In this document: one piece after another, positions 50,901-58,700 of the stretch
How the letters are laid out: each line of letters begins with the position of its first letter
Numbering within the stretch: position 1 is the stretch's first letter
Assembly: GCA_030427905.1 (NCBI GenBank)
Contig: JAUICL010000003.1
Location: forward strand, 496,001-560,000
DNA from: Bacteroidia bacterium
GTDB lineage: Bacteria > Bacteroidota > Bacteroidia > Flavobacteriales_D > Cryomorphaceae
DNA length: 64,000 nt
Direction of reading: 5' to 3'
The notes under the pieces: generated by a model
Told to the model about the DNA's origin: nothing
Seen by the model: the letters and a program-made list of their open reading frames with translations, nothing else
Databases searched by the model: none
Position numbers and translations under genes: made by a program

Positions 50901-51085
50901 CAGTAATGGATCGATTTGGGCAGATCATTTTCGAAACTAGAGACCCAGACCAGAAGTGGAATGGTAGCATTAATGGTGGTGATCACTACGCAAGTCCAGA
51001 CCTTTATATCTGGCTGATAGAAACCAAGAATATCCTAACATTAGATGAAGTTGAATTCAATGGAAAAGTTCAATTGATCAGATAA
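41984..51085 (+). CDS. Giant repeat adhesin with T9SS type B (gliding-motility-associated) C-terminus
   Basis: 3033 residues: signal peptide (about 1-27, ending VLSQ) and an N-terminal Cys-bearing domain (30-235) I do not recognise. A long array of Ig/SprB-like beta modules follows. Six tandem units of about 243-252 residues (from about 817) are built on CEPNQTEFIVDIDVLTGGY and PPYSFTYDDGSGPQTVN. A PKD-like domain lies near 2845-2935 (MIYFWEFDTLGTSEAENPSF). The last ~95 residues are the type B sorting module (LMYVPNAFTPDEDGLNDLWG ... FNGKVQLIR). It is a likely surface adhesin of the SprB kind, exported by T9SS and anchored or polymerised outside. The ligand is unknown. It is followed by a strong terminator. 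Confidence 0.88.
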   Translation: MNRQLFKVSFYFAVFAFLTFIPHNVLSQVPDDADLCGDSNTATVELVSISPAPAADGSFPDGTVIEVCYNFIYDNPGNAQFVHGIVLDLPDAIDPSSISEMSPLLNCTGANGSWDWYDSVTSTGSGDTYGPGWFFDGAQSQDGNPGNNWGEACSGVTFGPLCFEMELSCGTGLVDGSVIMPAVYFLGDGDSGSWGIPSPCIPYAEATEAGTEVAYTVNCCDAEPGIPPSDPVQICENGDICLFDLLTPIDAMTPVQDDGFWLGPSGWTWDGDPTCANFDPTTDPAGDYSYSVTGSDGCLESVIITLEYTVDPIVGSVAYCGGGIFNLFSEICVPEGLPVTGTWYYPGPGGYPDMGAEVILGNVDSDSDVGGEYVYQYYDSNNCFTTTGVNLIFSTGGVAGCETFVDVCYTDGDFCPFDVLGCNPEPGGQWIVWDASGGFVDYYPTTAGCATQAELQDWFDNGDGPMRFEYTLGAFPCSPAFTDVHVTIHEPVNTGVFTSQNICVTDPPVLLETLLDDGGSPLTPGLNWDDFTTPSSGIPLTNPLDPSVYPPNTTLQLQYSGGLAGTSCESATLLSLTILPANADAGADATVDVCSNGASIDMFPLLGPNAQTGGVWTGPAPFTGGSFFNPALHGSGVYTYTITTTCDTDFATVTVNELTPPDAGFNNFGTACDADGVISHTDLTAMLGGTPMAGGTWTDQATGTPIPDPLDISGACGTMTNYEYTVDDGNCTNSSVLILTVDCGGNAGPDVTIDLCEDPALNVNLVPDPTANAGGSFSNNNFQQIPANSGVYTYTVNGTGVCPDDVADYTVNIDPEITYTVNATCEPNQTEFIVDIDVLTGGYIEIIDNTNGLATQPAQPGVHSFGPISAGSNYSFTIVSDGSCPDVVVSGASPACFCPVTADITSTNTTICEGACTNISIALAGGTPPYSITYDDGSGPQTVNNIFTSPYLLNVCPTANTTYTLTDVSDANCVGVANGAVTISVETAPNAGPDGTLDYCADGTIVNLPAPPPPAEAGNWSPSGNITADVANSGTYQYIVTGVACPNDVSDWVVTFEPEITYTANAACEPNQTEFMVDIDVLTGGYIEIIDNTNGLASQPAQPGVHSFGPIPAGTNYSFTIVSDGSCPDVVVTGASPVCSCPATADFNSPNATICEGDCYDIEVVLGGGLPPYSFTYDDGSGPQTVNGIFAATYTLQVCPIANTTYTLTDMSDANCIGTANGSVTVQIETAPNAGPDGTLDYCADGALVNLPAPPPPADGGGTWSPSGTVTADVANSGTYQYTVAGTACPDAISDWVVTFEPEITYTANATCEPNQTEFIVDIDVLTGGYIEIIDNTNGLASQPAQPGVHSFGPIPAGTNYSFTIVSDGSCPDVVVTGVSPVCSCPATADFNSPNATICEGDCYDIEVLLGGGLPPYSFTYDDGTGPQTVNGIFAATYTLQVCPTANTAYTLTDMSDANCIGTANGSVTVQIELAPDAGPDVTVPAICGDGTVHNPDDYLFTGVPTDGTWSTDPINATPANSAVYTYTRTGTECPADVANYTFTFDPQITYNVLSVACEPSQTEYLVQIEVLSGVGPYTVTTPQVGASVTDLGGNIFEVGPIPAGTGYNIDISDDGGTCPAVNASGASPNCNCSTEATFTTTNTTICEGDCINLEGDLVGMPPFTVVINDGTSNITINSATNTFSYNVCPTANTTYTMVSAEDANCVGSAFGSVTISVDPIVNAGPANVIVPDICGDGTTVILNTLLDPTAETNGSWTDPLGTPLSSVQALSANSGIYTYTINGGACPDAVATYNITFTDDLTVTATSATCEPNQTEYNVTFVVNGGSGNYTITDNMNGAAPVVGTGSGFTFQTAVPIDIANAYNFTVSDGLCADVTVSGIAPNCNCPATASFVTTNTTICETDCIDLELSFQGDTPYTFEYTDGTSTFPPIVSPAATYLLNVCPSTTTTYSLVSVEDNNCVGSAFGSVTVTVDGVNEAGNPVSITECGDGSNLALNGILDASADVGGTWTDPDGATVTSVQALPANSGIYTYTVSGGACPDDQAFYTITFDPEIEIGTITAVCEPNQEEYTVEFEIIDGVPGYSVTGNTMTPPIGNTNVSFPPYTFNSGVIDFDTNPTYSFEIADNGACGNLQVGPTVAPDCNCIAQGSITGSTTICESECTEIQFNLIGESPFNVVYEDSNGNQFPLNGILNGHQLSVCPAADETYTLVSVEDNYCEGTVTGTPVTIGVDDQLSVSLVNYTPSFDNESYQVVLSITGGDPSTYNFSPAGGIFNSATQTYTSFNIPCGQTSSITIGDAGVCDDVVFDANYVCQCVSDAGSIGNAPQTLCSTETLTVTHFGDEVMDGNDVLEFILHTGTDGSLGAIIDRSSTGVFDLSSYSLTPGTTYCVMAAVGDNDFTGSVNLDDECTSLSSCLLLTVVAPPTASISGGAAVCPGETVDITIVFTGTPPYNFTYSDGTNPINATANANSYTITTSTPGTYSLVSVDDTYCSGTVSGSAVVTNYAVPSATMSGNPNVCENSGDGPIVSFTGDGPWTFSYTIDGGEPDTITSNSPSVVIPAEVGGLYALLALEGAYCTGEVSGSLLVDLHPQPTASITGGGEVCDGDEAVFVVQSTGTGPWQVLYTVDGVVQSPQIITDPYHTFNSGESGEYIITSVTDANCSGIVVAGDASLIVNPIPNASIMSDVSAFCIGQEVQVDVELEGNAPFTLTYVLDGDTITQEGVSGGLSRTLAPEGPVNAELLYIEDSSNPTCSADLNETLFVDAQTLPNAPVLLDDSLCLANGPIQIGVTAAPGLSYEWMPEDRLSDPKVPNPIFTPGAIGPVTKEFTYVITATDGECSASDTMTVTVDPGPTARFSWTPDPVLSEDTEVFFQNNTIGYDNMIYFWEFDTLGTSEAENPSFKFPDGVNDDYLISLTAIDLNTGCMDDATELLTVEPDLLMYVPNAFTPDEDGLNDLWGPVMKNIDPDDYRLTVMDRFGQIIFETRDPDQKWNGSINGGDHYASPDLYIWLIETKNILTLDEVEFNGKVQLIR
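44432..45160 (+). repeat. Adhesin repeat unit A (729 bp)
   Basis: The first of six tandem in-frame units, 243 codons. It opens with ITYTVNATCEPNQTEF. It differs from units B and C at many silent and several amino acid sites, mostly in its second half. Confidence 0.85.
45161..45892 (+). repeat. Adhesin repeat unit B (732 bp)
   Basis: 244 codons opening ITYTANAACEPNQTEF. It is nearly identical in DNA to unit C over long stretches, including silent positions, which points to recent duplication or homogenisation. Confidence 0.88.
45893..46627 (+). repeat. Adhesin repeat unit C (735 bp)
   Basis: 245 codons opening ITYTANATCEPNQTEF. The first two thirds nearly duplicate unit B. From about 46410 it diverges (ELAPDAGPDVTVPAICGDGT), marking one edge of the homogenised block. 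Confidence 0.88.
46628..48850 (+). repeat. Adhesin repeat units D-F (degenerate)
   Basis: Three further units of about 750 bases begin near 46628 (ITYNVLSVACEPSQTEY), 47386 (LTVTATSATCEPNQTEY) and 48145 (IEIGTITAVCEPNQEEY). They keep the CEPxQxEY and TNTTICExDC landmarks but differ strongly in DNA, so they are older copies. The end of F is approximate. Confidence 0.7.
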
Positions 51086-51109
51086 TCACATTATTTTTGT
51101 ATTGTAAAC

Positions 51110-51145
51110 AACTAGGACGATAGTTTTATCGTCCTAGTTTTATTT
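51110..51145 (+). terminator. Intrinsic terminator after the giant gene
   Basis: A 13-bp perfect stem (51110-51122 with 51127-51139), a four-base loop and a T-rich tail. It ends only 15-20 bases before the next ATG, so the CUB protein gene must rely on read-through or a promoter within this short space. Confidence 0.88.
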
Positions 51146-51159
51146 GAAACCAGATTTTT

Positions 51160-54100
51160 ATGAAACAGCTACTCGCACTAGTCCTCGCACTAGTGAGCTT
51201 ATCAGCGTTTGCACAACAAACAGACATCTCCTTTAACCCAGGCAACAACGGCCAGACATTCAATACCTGCAACGGGTTTGTTATTGATTCTGGAGGACAA
51301 GGTGGAACTGGGTATGGCGACAACGAGTTTTTTACCATCACTATTTGCCCTGATACCATCACGACAGGTGATAACAGTCTGTACATCACCACCACGTTTA
51401 ACCTATTTGATCTGGATGGGACAAATCTTGGTACTCAGCAAAATCCAGACATGGATTACATGGCAGTTTACGATGGAACCAGCACCGCTGCATCTACCTT
51501 AGGAACATACAATACCGACGAACTCCAAAATGTTTCGATCGCGGCCACTACAAATAACGGTTCTGGATGTTTGACTTTTGTATTCTACTCAAATGCGCAA
51601 GGTAGTGGACAGTTTACAGCAAGTGCTACTTGTACCCAACCTTGTGTACCACCAACAGCCAGTGCATTTATAGTTGATGCCCCTGCACCCGATTCAATTG
51701 CCGTTTGTGTTGGTGAACTGGTTACGTTCGATGGGTCTGCATCAGTAGCTGGTGATGGATTTGCTATCACGGAGTATTCATGGAACTTCATCGATGGAAC
51801 AATTGATAATACCAGCGGCGCAATAGTTTCGCACGCATTCGAAAATACAGGATACTACGATGTTCAGCTCACCTTGACGGACAATAACACCGATAATGTG
51901 TGCAACAACCTTAACGTTGTGCCTCTAAAAGTTTTTGTTTCCAACTACCCCACCTATTACCAGTTTCCAGATGATATGACCATTTGTACTGGTGAAGAAG
52001 TTGATCTGATTGGTATCATGCCTGGCCCAGATGGGTTTGGGCAATACGATAGTACTTGGACCGGATTTCCAGGCAGTAACTCCGTAGATGATGGATGTCT
52101 CCCTGATACACTTCTTGGAATTTCGCAGTCTATTCCGATTACTTACACAGAATTTGATCCTTCAGCAACCCTACAAGATGTAGACGACCTTGTAGACATT
52201 TGCCTGAACATGGAGCACTCTTTCATGGGTGACCTCGTTATCCAATTAAGTTGTCCTGATGGAACCACAATAAATCTTCAAACCCAAGGTGGTGGTGGAA
52301 CTCAAATTGGAGTTCCAGATCAAGCTGACAATGTAGACTGTGAAAACCAAACTGGAATTGGGGAAGGGTGGACCTACTGCTGGGACAATGACGCAACAGA
52401 AACATGGACAGAATGGGTCAATGGTGCCGGTGGCTTCGGAAATACATTACCTGAAGGAACATATGCCTCAGCAGATCCACTTTCTGATTTAATTGGGTGC
52501 CCCTTACAAGGTACTTGGCAGATTACGGTAATTGATAACTGGGCAGCAGATGACGGAACTATCTTCGAATTCGGTGTTACGTTCGATCCTTCATTCTACC
52601 CAGACATCATCGAGTTTACCAATACCATTGGCGAAGATGCCGACTCTTCTTATTGGGATTTGAGCGACCCTTGGATCACAGATAATACCGACGACTTAAA
52701 CCAGATTACGATTCAGACTGATCAAGTCGGTACGTATGAATACAACTACTACGTTATAAACAATTTTGGATGTGATTTTGATAGTACCGTAACTGTCAAT
52801 GTAATTGAAGGGCCTGAAATTACGGCAGGCCCCGATATGACGGTTTGTGAAGACCCCGTTATTCTTCAAGGAGCCATTGTCGGTGGGCCTGTTCCTACTT
52901 GCGGTGGAGATGCGGGTACCTACAATTATTGCTACGACAATAATGATCAGCTCATTGTGACATACTGTCCAGACAACCCGGGTGATGGAATAACCCTTAT
53001 GCAAATCGAATTTGTAGCTGGTCAAATGGACATGTGGGGTGACTGGATAACCATCTACGATGGAGATAGTCAGTTTTCTCCTTGGTTAGCTGGACCAAAC
53101 ACGGACAATATGGCCGGAATGGTATTCACCGCTACTGAGAACAATGCAACTGGCTGCTTGACATTTGTATTGAATAGTGACGGTGTAAATAGTTGTGGTG
53201 ATGGAACATTTGAAGAGTGGATAGTCAACGCTACATGTGTTGCTGCTGATGATGGAATGGTATGGGAATGGTCTCCAGCTACTGGATTATCCGACCCTAA
53301 TGTGCAGACTCCGAGCTCACTGGTTGACCAAGCCACACAATACACTCTGACGGCTTACCCAGTTGGTTTTCCTGGCTGTGCCCAAACAGATCAAGTGCTA
53401 ATCGCTCCTGATGCTGAAGCCGATCCTGGTCTGGACACCGACTCTATTTTATGCTACAATTCACCTATCAGTTTTCTGATCGACTATTTAGATGGAAACC
53501 CAGCTCCTGGCGGAGTGTGGACGGATGAAAATGGTGATGTAGTACCTAATCAGTTCAACCCAACCGCCTTTCCAAATGGTACATCATTCACTTATACCTA
53601 TACCGTAGGAAACGGAACTTGTGAAGGGCAATCGGAACTGAATATGACTGTTTTGGATGCCTTGAACGCTAATTGCTGTCAAACCAACGCAGTGGCGGGC
53701 GATGATGCCTATCCTTGTGCCCTGAGCTATCAACTGCAAGCTGAGCCTGCAATCGGACTCGGAACTTGGACAGGACCAGAAGGCGTTTTCTTTAGTGATA
53801 CGCACGATCCGAATGCCATAGTCTCTATGGAATCTCCCGGTGGCGTTGTGGTGTTAACATGGACGGACGACAATGGATTCCTTTGTTCGGAATCTGACCA
53901 GATTGAAGTAACATTTTCTGACCCTGTATCGCTTCTCGTAGTTCCGGAAGATGCGCTTTGCTACAATCAAGCAAGCGGAACCGCTATCGGTGTTGCCAGT
54001 GGTGGAACGGTCACAAACGGACAGTACAACTACGATTGGGAAGAGAATGGTGTACCTGGAATCATTCCACAAACCAGAGACTCCATACCTGCAGGTACCT

Positions 54101-54951
54101 ACCAAGTAAAAGTTTGGGATAATGCCGGATGTATTGATTCGACTATCTATACGATTGGTGAACCTAATCCACAGGAAATGTTCATTACCCAATCGCCTCC
54201 ACGCTGTTTTGAAGAGTGCTCTGGGCGAATCGGAATCAGATCAGCTGGTGCAGTTGACTACAGCTTTGATGGTGGTAATACCTGGGTTGCTGATAGTGTT
54301 TACTTCACATGTGCTGGTGACTTTGACGTAATTGCGAGAAACGCCAATGGCTGTGAGATTACTCAACCCGTTAGCCTCGTAGACCCTCCTGAATTCGAAG
54401 CTGACTTCAACATCAACCCCATGCCAACGACGATTAAAAACACGCGAATAACGTTCCAAGATATTTCAAGTCCAGGACCAATTCACAGCTCTTACTTCGT
54501 CTTCGGTGATTACCCAGCTATTGGAGAAGCGCACGATCGAATTTCAGTATTCGAGTTTCCAAAAGACACAGCCGGAATCTATCCAGTTACACTCTTCTCG
54601 ACGAGTGTGAACGGATGTACAGACACAACCACCAAGGAAGTAATTATCCACGATGATTTGATCTGGTACATTCCAAATAGCTTCACACCTAACGAAGATG
54701 GAATCAATGATATCTGGAGACCTGTAGGAAATACCCTCGACATCCGAGACTATGAAGTGACCATTATGGATCGGTGGGGTAAAGAAGTTTTCCACACCAA
54801 AGATTATAACCAAGGTTGGAATGGTAGCTCCAATAAAAGCGAAGGAGAATACTACTTGCCAACTGGTGTTTACACCTATCTCATAAAGGTGTCATCAGCT
54901 ACCACCGAAGACAAACGAGAGATTACTGGCTTCATCACCTTAGTCAGATAA
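51160..54951 (+). CDS. CUB/PKD/P-domain protein with T9SS type B C-terminus (copy 1)
   Basis: 1263 residues: signal peptide (1-18, ending AFAQ) and CUB-like domain 1 (about 20-155, with YMAVYDGTSTAA and GSGCLTFVFYSN). A PKD domain is near 165-275 (EYSWNFIDGT). A proprotein-convertase P-domain-like sandwich spans about 327-477 (ICLNMEHSFMGDLVIQLSCP, GTWQITVIDNWAADDG). CUB-like domain 2 spans 583-692 (WITIYDGDSQFSPWL). Ig/SprB modules follow, then the type B tail from about 1166 (IWYIPNSFTPNEDGINDIW ... ITGFITLVR). No protease domain is present, so the P-like fold is probably a binding module. Its close paralogue lies 760 bases downstream. Confidence 0.85.
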   Translation: MKQLLALVLALVSLSAFAQQTDISFNPGNNGQTFNTCNGFVIDSGGQGGTGYGDNEFFTITICPDTITTGDNSLYITTTFNLFDLDGTNLGTQQNPDMDYMAVYDGTSTAASTLGTYNTDELQNVSIAATTNNGSGCLTFVFYSNAQGSGQFTASATCTQPCVPPTASAFIVDAPAPDSIAVCVGELVTFDGSASVAGDGFAITEYSWNFIDGTIDNTSGAIVSHAFENTGYYDVQLTLTDNNTDNVCNNLNVVPLKVFVSNYPTYYQFPDDMTICTGEEVDLIGIMPGPDGFGQYDSTWTGFPGSNSVDDGCLPDTLLGISQSIPITYTEFDPSATLQDVDDLVDICLNMEHSFMGDLVIQLSCPDGTTINLQTQGGGGTQIGVPDQADNVDCENQTGIGEGWTYCWDNDATETWTEWVNGAGGFGNTLPEGTYASADPLSDLIGCPLQGTWQITVIDNWAADDGTIFEFGVTFDPSFYPDIIEFTNTIGEDADSSYWDLSDPWITDNTDDLNQITIQTDQVGTYEYNYYVINNFGCDFDSTVTVNVIEGPEITAGPDMTVCEDPVILQGAIVGGPVPTCGGDAGTYNYCYDNNDQLIVTYCPDNPGDGITLMQIEFVAGQMDMWGDWITIYDGDSQFSPWLAGPNTDNMAGMVFTATENNATGCLTFVLNSDGVNSCGDGTFEEWIVNATCVAADDGMVWEWSPATGLSDPNVQTPSSLVDQATQYTLTAYPVGFPGCAQTDQVLIAPDAEADPGLDTDSILCYNSPISFLIDYLDGNPAPGGVWTDENGDVVPNQFNPTAFPNGTSFTYTYTVGNGTCEGQSELNMTVLDALNANCCQTNAVAGDDAYPCALSYQLQAEPAIGLGTWTGPEGVFFSDTHDPNAIVSMESPGGVVVLTWTDDNGFLCSESDQIEVTFSDPVSLLVVPEDALCYNQASGTAIGVASGGTVTNGQYNYDWEENGVPGIIPQTRDSIPAGTYQVKVWDNAGCIDSTIYTIGEPNPQEMFITQSPPRCFEECSGRIGIRSAGAVDYSFDGGNTWVADSVYFTCAGDFDVIARNANGCEITQPVSLVDPPEFEADFNINPMPTTIKNTRITFQDISSPGPIHSSYFVFGDYPAIGEAHDRISVFEFPKDTAGIYPVTLFSTSVNGCTDTTTKEVIIHDDLIWYIPNSFTPNEDGINDIWRPVGNTLDIRDYEVTIMDRWGKEVFHTKDYNQGWNGSSNKSEGEYYLPTGVYTYLIKVSSATTEDKREITGFITLVR

Positions 54952-55275
54952 TCGTAAGAACAGACTATGAAAGCCCCGATTTATGTCGGGGCTTTTTTAT
55001 TATCCAAACTTTCTATCCTGTGAATATCATTGCACTAGCTATTCACACATCTTTTTAATCTGGCCCTGAATACTTATATTCAGAGAGAATATGATACTGG
55101 AAAAGGCGTCGCCCAATGTGGTCTTGGCATCGCTTGATGTTGCTATGCTCTTATCAGTTTATTGTCGGGCCCGACATAGCCGCACGTTGGTGTAGTCGGT
55201 CTTATTAAAACTTGGACTCCTAGGGTACAACTTTTTAATCGGAAAAGCGTCAGTATCACAAAGAATTCAAAGTAG
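54952..55275. other. Intergenic region with inverted repeats (no gene seen)
   Basis: 324 bases. It contains the terminator of the preceding gene, the inverted repeats GTGAATA/TATTCAC (55020-55046) and CTGAATA/TATTCAG (55066-55083), and a 14-bp perfect palindrome TGTCGGGCCCGACA (55163-55176). I found no coding frame and no good TAnnTTTG box. Confidence 0.55.
54971..54999 (+). terminator. Intrinsic terminator after CUB protein copy 1
   Basis: AAGCCCCGA (54971-54979) pairs with TCGGGGCTT (54986-54994), followed by a T-run. Confidence 0.9.
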
Positions 55276-55704
55276 ATGAAACTATACAAGCTATCCTTTG
55301 TACTCGGAGCTCTAGCGCTTTCGCTCTCTGGATTTAGTCAAACAGATGAAGACTACGCTGCACTAGCTAGTTTTATTCCCGAGGAAACCATTTCCGATCT
55401 TTCCCAAAACGATGAGTTGAGGTACAAACGTCTGGCCGTCACGAATCGACATGCCTACTACGTCAGTGAAATGGGTGAAAAAGATTGGCAATCCTTGCCT
55501 AATGCTCTAGAAGTAGAGAAGATTTACGAAGATCTTCCCGACTTGAGTCTTGAACTGATTCAAAATCAAGAATTGAATCTACTCGGCTATGAATTCCAGT
55601 TTCTCTATGAAAAATACACCTATTACAAGCTCAACGATACGGGCCAGGTTCTTGTCATAATGCCCCTTAAGTTGCTTTATAAACGTGAAAATCTAGAAGA
55701 GTAA
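55276..55704 (+). CDS. Small secreted protein of unknown function
   Basis: 142 residues with a clear signal peptide (MKLYKLSFVLGALALSLSGFSQ). The mature part is acidic and probably mostly helical (EDYAALASFIPEETISDLSQ, ALEVEKIYEDLPDLSLELIQ), ending in a strand-rich region (QVLVIMPLKLLYKREN). It has no T9SS tail, no lipobox and no cysteine in the mature part, so it is probably periplasmic. It ends four bases before the start of CUB protein copy 2, so the two are co-transcribed. It may assist or partner that protein. I do not recognise a family. Confidence 0.75.
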   Translation: MKLYKLSFVLGALALSLSGFSQTDEDYAALASFIPEETISDLSQNDELRYKRLAVTNRHAYYVSEMGEKDWQSLPNALEVEKIYEDLPDLSLELIQNQELNLLGYEFQFLYEKYTYYKLNDTGQVLVIMPLKLLYKRENLEE

Positions 55705-55708
55705 TATT

Positions 55709-58700
55709 ATGCTTATCAAAAGAAAAACAAACGGAATGAAGTCTCTTTTGGCATTTGCATTTTGCCTTCTTGCCCTTAGCGGCTTCTCTCAGATATTTGT
55801 AATCCAAAATGGAACAGTTAACGGATGTAGTGGTGTTTTTGTTGATGATGGAAACGACCCAGTTTCTGGAGAAGGTGCTCCATACACCCCAGGAAATAAC
55901 TACACCTTTACCATTTGTCCAGATGTTCCGGGAGATGTAATCTCAATCAATTTTGTCGCCTTCGCGCTTTTCACATCGCCAAACCCAAATAATAGCGACT
56001 ACCTATACATATACGATGGAGATAGTGATGCTGCACCTTCAATGGGAAGCTATACGGGAAATGACCTTCAGGGACTGCCCGTAACTGGTACGGTGAATAA
56101 CGACACAGGATGTTTGACCTTCGTATTTGTTTCTAACCCAAACGGAAGTGGAACACTACCGGGGTGGGAAGGATTGATAGAATGTACTACTCCCTGTGCC
56201 ACGCCTACATCAGCATCTGAAATTCTCGACCCGGAACCGCAAGGTCCGGAACAGTCTGTAGGAGTTTGCCTTGGAGCAGAGCTGACATTTGGTGATGCTG
56301 GATCATTTGCTGAACCAGGATTTAATCTAGAGTACTACATCTGGGATTTTGACGACGGTACCATTGATACCCTCGAATCTCCAGCCGATGTAACACATAC
56401 GTACAGCGAACCTGGTGAATATCTGGTGAGTCTTTCAGTTGTGGATAATAACGGGTGTCGAAGTTTAAATCTCGAACCCCTGCAGGTACTGGTAAGTACC
56501 ATTCCAATCTTTAATACCAATTTTGATTCACCCGTTTGCCTGGATGAAATTAATACAATTGATGCGAGCCCCATCCAAAGTGTGACTTGGACCGCGCTGC
56601 CCCCGCAGGTAGCAGCCGGTGAAACTTACCTAGCAGACGGTGCTGGATTCTCTTACTCTTCTACACTCACATTCGACTTCTTTGAAGCCGGTGCTACTCT
56701 TGATGATTGCTCGGATTTGCTAGATGTCTTCATCAACATGGAACACTCTTACCTGGGCGATTTGCAAATGTCGATCACCTGCCCCGATGGTACCAACGTG
56801 ATTCTCCTGGAGTATCCTAATGGTGGTGGTGGAACTTATCTCGGTGAAGCGATCGACGATGGATCAACAGACCCGGGAGTAGGTTACGACTACGCCTGGG
56901 CACCCGATGCTACAAATGGAAACTTGCCAGATGCTACATCGATACCCGTGGGTGGACCGACACCAGGTAACTCCGTACCTTCAGGTACCTACCAAAGCGA
57001 CTATGATATGTGCGACTTGGTGGGATGTCCGCTGAATGGGGACTGGACCTTTAACGTCGTTGACAACCTAGCAATTGATAATGGATTTATTTTCGCTTGG
57101 GGTATCAATTTCAACCCAACACTTTTCCCTGATATTACAACCTTCACCCCCGTTATAGGGCTTGAAGCAGACTCATCGTGGTGGGAAGGGCCGAATATTG
57201 TTAGCACATCGGCAGATGGAAATGTCTTGGAAGTAACCTACGATACGCCTGGTTTCTACGAATACACTTATTACGCGACCAATAACTTTGGCTGTACCTT
57301 CGATACGACTATCGTAGTAGAAGCGATGGAAGGACCAGAAATTACAGCAGGACCTGACCTTACCTATTGCGAAGATCCGGTTCAGCTGCAAGCTAGTTTG
57401 GTGGGGGAACCAATTCCAGAATGCTCCAACGATGCTGGATCTTACTCTTACTGCTGGGGTAATAACGAAACGCTCGAACTCACTTTCTGCCCTGACAATC
57501 CAGGCGACGGGGTAACGATGATGCAAATCGAATTCATTACTGGTCAACAAGACTTCTGGGATTTTGTCACTTTTTACAACGGAGATAGTCAGGCCGCTCC
57601 TTGGCTCGGTTCTCCGTGGACAAGCGACTTGGCAGGGGAGATATGGGTGGCGGACAATACCACTGGCTGTATCACCTTCGTGTTAGATTCTGATGGAACG
57701 GGAAGTTGTGCTGATGGAACCTATCCCGAATTGGAAATTGTAGTAAGCTGTGTCCCAGCCGATGATGGCATGGTATGGTCTTGGGAACCGCCAACGGGTC
57801 TTTCTGCGACCAACGTTCCAAATCCTTTTGCTGAAGTTGATCAGGCTACGGTATACACCGTAACAGCATACCCTCAAGGATTTCCGGGCTGTTTGATTAC
57901 CGATCAAGTGATCGTAGCTCCCGACCCAGCGGCTGACCCTGGGCTTAGCACAGATTCAACCCTCTGTTATAACTCGCCTATAAGCTTCCTGATTGATTAC
58001 CTCGATGGGAATCCAGCACCAGGTGGTGTTTGGACGGATGCCCTGGGAGATGTTGTTCCGGATGTGTTTAATCCGTCAGAGCACCCAAATGGCTTTAATG
58101 AGACTTACACTTACACCGTGGGCAATGGAACTTGTGAAGGGCAGTCTGAGCTCACTTTAAATGTATTGGAAGCAATTAACCCGATTTGTTGTCAAACCAA
58201 CGCGGTAGCTGGTGATGATGCATTCCCTTGTGAACTCTCATATCAACTACAAGCAGAGCCCGCTCTTGGTTTAGGTACATGGACCGGCCCAGAAGGCGTT
58301 TCGTTTAGCGATATCCACGATCCGAATGCGATAGCATCTATGGCTTCACCTGGTGGTGTAGCGACACTCACTTGGACAGACGACAATGGCTTTCTTTGCA
58401 ATGAGTTTGATGAAGTCACCGTTACCTTCTCTGATCCGGTTTCGTTGATCGTAGTGCCAGAAGACGCTTTGTGCTACAACCAGAATAGCGGAACCGCTGT
58501 AGGTGTGCCTAGTGGTGGTACGCCGACCAACGGACAATATATTTTTGATTGGGAAGAAAATGGATATCCCGGAATCATCCCGCAAACCAGAGACTCCCTT
58601 CCTGCTGGAACTTATCAAGTAAAGGTGTCCGACAGCGTGGGGTGTACGGACTCTACGCTCTACACCATTGGCGAGCCCAACCCACAAGAAATGTTTCTTA

